Shown here piece by piece: positions 54,798-64,000 of a stretch of 64,000 nucleotides of DNA; position 1 is the stretch's first letter, and each line of letters opens with the position of its first letter. The stretch is taken from the NCBI GenBank assembly GCA_934045905.1, contig OW203770.1:30570409-30634408 (forward strand). Direction: 5' to 3'. This DNA comes from Leuctra nigra (lineage: Eukaryota; Arthropoda; Insecta; Plecoptera; Leuctridae). Position numbers and translations under genes: made by a program. The notes under the pieces are model-generated. The model saw only the letters and a program-made list of their open reading frames with translations, ran no database searches and was not told where the DNA came from.

Positions 54798-55711
54798 CTA
54801 GGAAAACGCCTGTGTAACGCGTTGATGAGCGAGCACGGACACGCGCAACACCTCGAACCGAAATTATGTCTATCGAAAATATCATTAAAAGCCAATAATT
54901 CTTGAAATTCGTCAGACTTGTAGCTATAAAAATCTCCAAATATTCCTGAAGTATTAGTCCCAATAACCATGCAAAGTTTTAGGTTGATTGATTGAACCTT
55001 TATGATTAAAATGTTCCTTGTTAATATTCAAAAATCATAGGATCTATATAAAAAAATATACCTGGGACCACTCATATGATATAAGTGTGTGTACTTACAC
55101 AATATTAGACGATCTGTTGAACGGTCATATCAGTTTCAGACGTTTGAAAGTTGCTCTAACTACCTTGGAACTATAAAGAGTCGAAGTAGCCGTGATCAAC
55201 ATTTTTGAGTAATTTGACAGCCAACACGCAAAATGTCCGTAAAATGTCAATAACGTTTGAATTTAAACACAGATAAGTCTGAACATTTTCAAATATACAG
55301 ATAATGTTGGTACCAATGACCACTTGAAGTTTTAAGTTGATCGCTCAATCGGTTCTAGTTTAAATTTCAAAAATCATATGAAAGATTTTTTTAAATTTTA
55401 ACCAATGGGAGGATTTGGCTGAAATTTTTTATGATTGGGTACAATGTTGGTTGCAATGACTTTGCTAAATTTCAAATTGATCGGAGCAACCAATCGAAAG
55501 ATAATTTTTTTAAAACTTGAACCAATCACAGGAGCCCGTTCAAAAACGATCCCAGGGACCGCATAGATTACGTTAGCATATGTGCAAAGTTTCAGATCGA
55601 TTGAATGTGCGGTTTAACCTGGGCTGTGCGGACAAAAAAAAACAAAAAAACAAAAAAACACAGAGAAAGTGCCATAAGAGTACCGTGGTGACGCTCGCTA
55701 CGCTCGCTCAA
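54798..55711 (-). mobile_element. AGCGAGCG family, full-length copy C8
   Basis: Minus orientation: 5' TTGAGCGAGCGTAGCGAGCG after A at 55712, 3' AACGCGTTACACAGGCG then TTTTCCTAG|T at 54798. 914 bp, noncoding. Confidence 0.75.
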
Positions 55712-55757
55712 TTATATATTTCTTCGTTGCTGTGTCCTTTATGACAATATCCTGTTT

Positions 55758-56227
55758 GTTAAAGTCTCTCTAACATAACTTCATGTTAATGATATTTCGA
55801 TGAAACTTCATCATTATACAGATAAGAATACGCTGATTCCAAATACACCATAAAAAAGTAGGCTAACCACATTAATTTCCGAGATATATCACTTTTAAAA
55901 TTGCAGCTTTAACCACAGTGTTATATGGTTGTTTCTGTCTGGTTTGGAAATGTTAGGATTCAACTAGGTCTGAGGGGCGTGCTTCTAATGACAATTCTTT
56001 GGAAAAAATGTTTTTTAATGTAAAAAAATCTACGCTTTGCGAATAAAATATAATATTGATACCTCACCACATTAAATTTAGAGATATGTACGATTTTTAT
56101 ATTTTTTTGTCTCCTCGAGCATAGCGAGCCAATGAGCATGGTGATCTAAAATAAGCGAGCCAATCAGATTGCACTTGGGCGTGGCTTAACTGTTGGTCAC
56201 GTGACCATTTGTTAGAGAGACTTTAAC
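55758..56227. mobile_element. 470-bp MITE-like element
   Basis: Perfect 18-bp inverted ends (GTTAAAGTCTCTCTAACA). The target duplication is unclear. The interior contains degenerate GCGAGCC motifs. Noncoding. Confidence 0.6.
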
Positions 56228-56468
56228 CATAACGGTACTGTATGTATGTATTATTATTATTATTATTACATACACATAACATTAAACGAATTATATTGTG
56301 TGTTATTCTACTGAAATATTATTAAATATTCTTTCGTCATGTCAAATTGCTTTCTTCACGATTCCCAGGGTTGCTAAGGTTACCATGATGATTTTCATAG
56401 GCCATGCCAATATAGTTGGTCAATAATTACCTATGCAAGGACGCGCTCACTGTGTTTATATGTGTCAG

Positions 56469-56699
56469 GTCAACGTATGGGCTATCTACAAGAGCGACGG
56501 GATGAGCTCCACAACGTATTAAGCAATTTTCCGGATTGGAATGAGCAAAGTGATCTCGCCGCCTTTGTCAACGGCGTCCTCGACGGCTTATCTTTCCGCA
56601 TCGACGAGCTTGTATTTGATTTGCGTCGTGACAGCCGGATGTGCATCCACACGAGCGGTCAGCCGCGATGTGGTGTACAAAAAGCGGCGCCTTCGCAAG
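56469..56699 (+). CDS. Gene 2, exon 5 (unknown protein)
   Basis: Acceptor GTGTGTCAG and donor GTTAGT enclose 231 nt in phase 1 on both sides. The peptide includes QRMGYLQERRDELHNVLSNF, FVNGVLDGLSFRIDELVFDL and RRDSRMCIHTSGQPRC; it is charged and mostly helical, and GC-rich relative to the intron. With exons 1-4 it gives 167 residues and continues. No family is recognised and no later exon is seen before the duplicated block. Confidence 0.75.
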
Positions 56700-56770
56700 G
56701 TTAGTTGAGCGAGCGTTCAGTTATTACCGGGCATACATGAGGGAGGCGAGTGCTTTCCTCCGGGGCCGAG

Positions 56771-56776
<6 letters not shown>

Positions 56777-56806
<30 letters not shown>
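56777..56806 (+). repeat. Poly-C tract (30 nt)
   Basis: Thirty consecutive C, then GCCCCGGG. Such tracts are error-prone in assemblies. Confidence 0.9.
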
Positions 56807-56814
<8 letters not shown>

Positions 56815-57357
56815 TAAAATATAATATTTCCACAATCTTATTTACTTCTCTCAATTCACAAATAAGTCATGTGTCTTTTTAAATTACTAAGAAACACCTG
56901 AACACAGTTTTCATATCTCATATTGTAGCTCAAATTGGTATTGTTTTTCTACATCTGATGCGAATACCCAGGGCCAATTCTTGAGTTTTAATGTTTTGAA
57001 ACCATGTGTGTTTTCATTGTATAAAACTTGAAACAGTTGCACTATCAATCTTGTCATTTTAGACCACCTTTAAGATTGCAGATCTGAAAGACCCAACAAG
57101 CTATAAAATTATTTTAAACTAATCAGTTTTCAAAAATATAGGGAAACATCTTGACAGAATCTAACTATCCGATATACAACGAAACAACTGATAGTGATAG
57201 CTTAGGTGATAGCTTTCGACTAACTGAGGGAATATTCTGAAAGATCATATAAAACACTGCAAGATGACATCTTAAACTCGTTTTTTTAAAATTGACTCAT
57301 GGCGTTCTTTCTCTGTTCCCTTCATATGTTTTTATGTCCTTATACGAGATTCTATTA
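56807..57357. other. No gene recognised
   Basis: AT-rich sequence between exon 5 and the truncated repeat that abuts the second duplicated block. Confidence 0.4.
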
Positions 57358-57700
57358 CTAGGAAAACGTTCTGTGTAACGCGTTGATGAGCGAGCACGGA
57401 TACGCGCAACACCTCGAACCGAAATTCTTTCTATCGAAAATGTCATTAAAAGCCAACCATTCTAGAATTTCGTCACAGACTTGTATAAAAATCTCAAAAA
57501 ATTCCTAAAATAATGGTACAAATAACCATGCAAAGTTTTAAATTGATCGATTGAACCTTTATGGTTGAACTGTTCCGTGTTAATTTTCAAAAATCCCAGG
57601 ATCTCCTTCAAAAAATATGCCTGGGACCACTCGTATGATATAAGTGTGTCTACACAATATCAGATCGACTGTTGAACGGTCAAACAAAAAAAATAAAAAT
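57358..57700 (-). mobile_element. AGCGAGCG family, truncated copy C9
   Basis: The 3' end (TTTTCCTAG|T on the minus strand) is intact at 57358. The copy is cut at GTTGAACGGTCAAACA, where an A-rich tract leads into the duplicated block. Confidence 0.7.
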
Positions 57701-58765
57701 AAAAAATAAATAAAAAAATCGACCTGCGGGGCAGACTGGAGTTGCTCAAATCACTGAATTGAAGTACCAGGTTGATCAAAAACACAATATTTTGGAAAAC
57801 AATGCCACAATAGTACCTTCCAAAAACGCGAGTTTTCATGAATTTCTAGGTTTTTCCCCTAAAAATTTCTTTTTAATATGCTCTTTAATATTGCTCTAAT
57901 ATGTATGACCTTCAGAGAATACTTTCTCGGGGGCTTCGCCCCCGAACCCCCTTTCATATCAATTTGTATTTTTATGTTGTGAAAAAATAAAGTTTTGGGA
58001 ACAAAATGCACCAAAAACGTCTCAAATTCATTTTAAAGTGCCCAAAATACTAAAAACGCTCAGCTGGGCCAGGTCTTGGGGCATGTCCCCCCTCACCTTA
58101 TTGTAATGAAGAGGTGTGTAAAATTAAAAAAAATGAATTTGTAAAGAAAATACTCCCCAGAAAGTCTCAAAATTGATTTCAACGTGTCCAAAAACCAAAA
58201 AACGCCCTGCGGGGCAAGGTGGGGGGCGCGCCCCCCACACCCCCCTTTCATCCGTGATAATTTTTTCCCGATGAATTTTCCCCCCCTGTCATTAATCTTG
58301 CCGGCGCCCATATTGGCCCCCCCTAATGATTTCTCCTGCGCACGCCTATGGAAATTTACCATAAATCTGACAACGTTGCACTACAAATATTACTTATTTT
58401 GGGATGAAAGGAACTTCAATTAAGATCATATAATTGGAGCAGACGGTAAGATACAAGGTTATTTGCAGTTGTTTGAAGCATTGTTTCATCAGAAATTTGT
58501 ACCGCGAATTACGGCGAATTCTAAGCACCGGCTGGAGCCCTGGGACCACATGACATAAGGACAATGTGGCAAGCGTTTGTATTGTTATCTAATTAAGATT
58601 GTTATTATCAGTTTAACAGTAATAATACCTTTCAGCAATTGTTACAAAAAAATATCATTGTTATCATTCCTGTGTCTATACAAATTTTCGGTATCCATAG
58701 AGATTTGCAAAATTTAATAAATACCATCCGTTTCAAAATTCTCCGTACAGTACATCAGCAACATC

Positions 58766-58784
58766 ATGTCCACCGATGCTTCGG
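58766..58784 (+). CDS. Gene 2, exon 1 second copy
   Basis: Identical to 40014-40032 including the donor site. Confidence 0.45.
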
Positions 58785-59293
58785 GTCAGTGAATCTCCAC
58801 TCTTTTTAACATGTTGATTGTGACAGGAGCCATTCCAGCGGTATTGGAGAAATTATTGATTTTATTACCTAGATTAGGGTTTGCTTTTTTGATATTTCAT
58901 TGATGTGAATCTAGAATAAATACGATATTTAACAATTCCAAATCTATCAAGATCCTTGACTTATGAAACAACCTCTGAAGTGACTTAGCTGGTGTGGCTT
59001 CTGAACAGGCGATGACCATCTTAGCGCTTTCCTAGTATATTTATCAATGTATAAACTATCTGCGTGTGTGGTCTTTTTGCAGACGCTCTTTGTTCCTCTA
59101 TTGTTTTGGGGTGGGGTGGCGGTAGTGCCAAAAAATAGCCAAAATTAGCATGGAAAATAGGAATTCCAAACAGAAAATAGTTTTCTCGCTTCTGCAAATT
59201 CCGCGACAAACGTACTGTAGCGAGGCGTGGAGAGCCAAAGAAAGCTGGGAACTCTTAACTCTTAGGGACATCATAATCTTCTTCTCTCGGCAG

Positions 59294-59437
59294 AAAATAA
59301 CCCGGCTACCCCCAAGCTTTTGGCTTGCAAGGAACTTCACCTTCGAGAACTGGATCCTACTTCCTCGGGCTATTTAGAATTGCTGGCTGAGATAAAGCGG
59401 CACCGATATTCTGTGAGACAGCCACCCGTTTATCAAG
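59294..59437 (+). CDS. Gene 2, exon 2 second copy
   Basis: Identical to 40542-40685 with its splice sites. It enters in phase 1, the same phase in which exon 5 ends at 56699, so splicing from exon 5 into this exon would stay in frame. Confidence 0.65.
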
Positions 59438-62400
59438 GTATGCATTATGAAATCAATCACAACTTTATCTAAAGCCCTAAAGCCAAATTTACACGCAGCA
59501 ATTTCTTGTTCAACTTCTGTGCCACACTTCTGTGTCACATTTCTTGAAGGAAATTAGAACATGTTCTAAATTATATAAAAGTTGATCTCAAGAGCTGTGA
59601 CAAAAAGTTGCGACGTGTATAAACAAAATGGTATGAAAAGTGCGAATGTGACTCACAAGTTATTCAAGAAATTGTACCGTGTAATCTGGGTTTAATGCAA
59701 AAAATATTGCGTGGTTCAACATCTTACTTATAGTTACCCAGGTTTGTGTGTCATAAATGCTTTTCGCGCGCACTCTCTATTTTGTATTTAAAATTAAAAT
59801 GGTCGACATTACATTGCCCATCATGTCCAAACTACATCTTCTGCTCTTTGTGCATAAATAAATAACTGAAACTTACCTAAATGTCAATCCTTATCCCTTT
59901 GTGTTTATAAGAAATGTATTTTAAAACAGAATAACTGTCCAAATCTTTACATTACATTGAAAACGGCACTATTTTGTATTAAAAATGGTGGACTTTCATT
60001 GCCAATCGTGTCTAAAAATACGTCTTTTGCTTTCACTAAGTAAAGAAATAACCAAAACTTACCTAAAACGTAATCCTTATCCCTTTTTCATCCCTTATTC
60101 TGTTAAGCATTGGGTCTTCAAAGACGTCAAGTGTATTAACGACGCACACTCTGCTGACAAATATTGCTGTCGTTTTATATTTACGCATACCTCACTGGTG
60201 CACATTGGTCATGTTTTACATGACGGGACCCTCTAGTGTGTTATGATGACCAGTACACACGACGCATTCGATCTAATTGGATGAGCGGATTTTAATGTTA
60301 AATTGTTCAAGGCCACACATGCGCGATGTGTATGCGCGTGAAATAACATTATAGAGATGGGTTATAAAATCCAAGGTCTCGGGGACGTAAGGATGAACCC
60401 AATTAGCATTGCCAGGTATAGGCACGCTAGAGCGCGTTCTTCTTTGCCTGTCACCGACCATTAGACCTCGATCGTTGAAGAATATTGAAAATTCTCTCTG
60501 GATGTAGAATGTATTAAAAATGTGAAATATTGAAAGTATGTCTATTGGATGTAGACAAACACAACATTATTATTGTTGGATGAATGGTTATACCTAAGTA
60601 ATTGATACCCATTAAATCAGTGCAACTCAATCTGCGGCCCGCGGGCCGCATGCGTCCCGCGGGACCAATTTTTGTGGCCCCCCAGTTGATGTTTTAAATA
60701 TACCTACTTATTCACATAATGTGTCCCTTGTGAAATAATATTAAAAAAAACAAAAAAATCTCGTTTCATTTGAGACACATTTTGAGAGTTTTAAGAGGAT
60801 TTTGAGAGTTGTCATGTAAGGATCGACGCTTTAGGCTGAAATATAAAAGAGTGTATTGCTTTGGCGTAGAATTTGCCTAAATTCTAAACAAAACGCCCTG
60901 CGGGGCAACAATAGGAGGGTACTTTGCTTCAATTCGTGCATTAAAGAGCCCCAGAATCACTTTTAAATTGTTAAATTCTAAAAAAACGCCCTACGGGGCT
61001 TCGCCCCCCCCCCCCCCCCCCCATGATAAGAGTAGTTCATACGCGCCTGGAATGAACCTACCTTGGCATTATTGTACTTTTTTAAAAAAATTGCGGCCCA
61101 GCAACAAAAGCAAATTCGTTTTATTGGCCCGGAAGTCAAAAAGGTTGAGTACCACTGTCCTAATGGTTGCTTGGGCACATTTTTATAAATATTCTCAATG
61201 AGAAAGGAAAGTAGCTAATTTGCATTAAAGAAAGCACGTAAATTGTTACTAATTCACAAAACAAATCTATCAAAATATAACCACAATGTAAGAGCACAAT
61301 GTTTGGATTTATCTAATAATCAAGCAAGCGGAGCGATCATCTCTGTTTTTTTGTTTTAATTATTTTTGTGTACGGTGTTTTTTACATTAAATTTTAATGC
61401 AATTAAAATGGGTCTTAATTTCATCGGAAACTTGATTTGTTGTCTGTACTTATCTTGGCAATATGAAAGAACTCAACTCTGTGTGCCAGTAAAACCGAAA
61501 TCGGTTGACCGATTATCACCTAATTTTGCATGGCCATTGGTACCAAGCATTATAAGTGTATTTTCAAAAAATCTGTAATCTGTAATGGAACTTCAAGAGT
61601 AGTATTTTATTTTTTTGGATGCTTAATTTAAAATGGCCTGTAGCCACACCACCGTTTGACCTATCAAGTCTTCGATAAATCTGATCCAACTCATATTTTG
61701 CATATTAAGACCAAAATTGTCTCTTATTTTACAAATTTTCAGCCCAATTTGTTATGTTCTTTAGGAACACAAGATTAATTATAAATAAAACAATGTTACT
61801 TAATTAATAGTAGCACTTTATTACGCTCCATTTATAAGCAGCCATGATAGATGTCCTAGTAATCACAATGTATAGAAACATAAGATGTAGTACCCTACAG
61901 GGATGCCAACCTAACAATGTCATAACACAGGGATGCCAACATACATAGGTCACAGTCAAGAACATATGCAGTTATTGACTATTCACTGCAACTGAATCGG
62001 ATTTGCTTTATGTAGGTACCAAAGTGTATAGATTGCTATTCTTAAGTTTCAATAGAAAACATACTTTTATGTTGATTTAGTGGATCATATTTCAATTCAA
62101 TATGGATGTATACGTTTCTGTGCGTTTGGTACGGAATTCCTCTTGGCCATATTTGTCACACATATTAAATCGCATGCAGTACGAAGGCTCGCTTATCAAC
62201 GTGTTATACTGTGCGTTTGCCTAGTTATTAAAATTTCAATTTATTTTGTCAATCCATTTCGGCCCCAATCGTATTAAAAAATTTGTCTGAAACAAACAGC
62301 AGAATCGCTTGCGCTTGTAGCACCTTATTGTCTTGCCATCATTATTCAATAGGTTCAAACAATTCTTTGAAATTCTGTCAAGATATTCACTGATCATAGA

Positions 62401-63212
62401 CAAATGCACATCTCAAGTCAAAAAACCACCTTTCGGTACTCTTTTCTAAGATTCCATATTTTATTATGGTATTATTTCTCATATCATAACAGGGTTATCA
62501 TGATGCATGATCATGATTACAGCACTCAAATCATGATTATAAGAAAGTAACATGATACAAGTCCTTTTTTATTATATTAATTTAATGACGACATATCTGA
62601 ATCGAATCACCGTTTTAAAAATATACTTCACCATGCAAATTGAGGAGCTACAGGCCGTATCACACAGAGTTGTCCGCCAAACGTGGCCCCTAATGTTGCA
62701 AATAACCGGTTTTTTGTCCATCCCTCAGCCGCTGTGAGCGATCGCGCGGTCTTCCGAGACCATTAATCCCACTCTCTCGGACAAGGGGTATTCAAAATAC
62801 CTTAACGGACAACTCCGTGTGACACGGACTGTATTTTCAAATCGCATCTTGTCTGAAAAAATAAATTTTGCGACAGAGATTGCATCATGTATGAAGTCGT
62901 GTTCTATTGATGACACGGTACTGTAACTGGCGAGATTCTTTCGTCAAACTAGAGAATGGCAACTATGGCGAGTGGTATTCTTCAAAATACGCCAATATTT
63001 TACCAATATTTTATTTTACCAATGTTAAATAAAAATAAGTCCACATTATTTATAACACAAGTAATTAATATTTTATTCTTATTATATTGTCGATAACTAT
63101 CTCCTTCACCACGAGTTAATTTAGCGGTAGGGAGGAGGGATGTTGTTAACTCCTGAGTAGGAATGAACATATAACTTTGATATTATTGTTATCCGTGTTT
63201 ACTTTGTTTCAG

Positions 63213-63236
63213 GATGCATCTTCGCAACCACTGAAA
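63213..63236 (+). CDS. Gene 2, exon 3 second copy
   Basis: Identical to 44461-44484, with acceptor and donor preserved. Confidence 0.55.
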
Positions 63237-64000
63237 GTAAGTTGTAAGATATTTCATATTTGACGTGGAAATAACATAATCCGACATCGGTCTTCTCTGT
63301 TAGACCATGAAATACTGCATTCTGTTTTACAATGATATTATGTAATTATGAATTTTAATGTATGAATTGTATGGCAGTATATTATTTTTATTATCATGAT
63401 ATTATATTGTATTGACGTATTATACCATGTAAATCAGTGGTACTCAATCTGCGGCCCGCGGGCTGCATGCGTCCCGCGGGACCAATTTTTGTGGCCTCCC
63501 AGTTGATGTTTTAAATATACCTACTTATTCACATAATGTGTCCCTTGTGAAATAATATTAAAAAAAACAAAAAATCTCGTTTCATTTGAGACACATTTTG
63601 AGAGTTTTAAGAGGATTTTGAGAGTTGTCATGTAAGGATCGACGCTTTAGGCTGAAATATAAAAGAGTGTATTGCTTTGGCGTAGAATTTGCTAAAATTC
63701 TAAACAAAACGCCCTGCGGGGCAACAATTGGAGGGTACTTTGCTTCAATTCGTGCATTTAAGAGCCCCAGAATCACTTTTAAATTGTTAAATTCTAAAAA
63801 AACGCCCTGCGGGACTTTGCCTCCCCCCATGATAAGAGTAGTTCCTACGCGCCTGGAATGAACCTACCTTGGCATTATTGTACTTTTTAAAAAAAATTGC
63901 GGCCCAGCAACAAAAGCAAATTCGTTTTATTGGCCCGCAAGTCAAAAAGGTTGAGTACCACTGTCCTAATGGTCACAAACAAAATGAACAATCTAATCTA

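Larger units (their letters stand above)
57722..64000. repeat. Duplicated block, copy 2 (runs off the window)
   Basis: Matches 38970-45248 with a fixed offset of 18,752 bp. It contains the right part of the hAT element (to 58350), gene 2 exons 1-3 again, hAT-like MITEs at 60618-61157 and 63435-63963, a Helitron-like copy at 61320-62224 and the mariner MITE at 62651-62831. The left junction is in an A-rich tract. The right end is not reached. Confidence 0.95.

Overview
The window looks like repeat-rich, AT-rich genomic DNA of an invertebrate, most likely an arthropod and plausibly a hemipteran insect. The evidence is intron-interrupted genes with GT-AG borders, long introns packed with transposons, many short terminal-inverted-repeat (TIR) elements, fragments of LINE and Ty3/gypsy retroelements, a nearly intact Helitron, and a repeat family starting with an AGCGAGCG(A/T)AGCGAGCG motif. 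There is no bacterial, organellar, rRNA or CRISPR signal. The species assignment is inference only.

Three host-type gene models can be read from exon borders with matching codon phases. Gene 1 (+ strand, about 2.1-5.2 kb) has at least four exons and a Cys-rich segment. Gene 3 (+, about 23.0-25.5 kb) ends in a large exon carrying twelve 81-bp (27-residue) tandem repeats. Gene 2 (+, 40.0-56.7 kb) has five small exons, all separated by phase-1 introns and spread across 17 kb of repeats. I do not recognise any of the three proteins.

Most of the rest is mobile DNA. 5.9-6.4 kb: a non-autonomous hAT element. 6.7-15.1 kb: three copies of a family carrying spaced YY1/ETS/CRE-like sites, each with an inverted-repeat module and a palindromic CTAG end, plus a nested 1.35-kb TA-flanked element; a fourth copy lies at 50.0-51.3 kb. 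16.4-19.4 kb: an element with ~680-bp TIRs and a 455-codon ORF of a transposase-like family. 20-23 kb: MITEs and repeat fragments. 26.4-29.1 kb: a degenerate Ty3/gypsy 3' half with an LTR, split by a TTAA-flanked MITE. 30.4 kb: a LINE tail. 31.9-37.0 kb: a Helitron whose two ORFs are separated by a 4-bp frameshift. 37.6-38.1 kb: GC-rich 80-bp repeats and a 42-codon ORF. 45.5-47 kb: a hAT element, hairpins and two very small palindromic insertions with 8-bp flanking repeats. 52.1-54.3 kb: a TIR element with a broken zinc-finger-like gene fragment.

From 38.97 kb to about 45.25 kb the sequence recurs at 57.72 kb to the window end with a constant offset of 18,752 bp. By eye I found four substitutions and no indels. 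The block carries exons 1-3 of gene 2, so this is either a very recent partial gene duplication or an assembly artefact.
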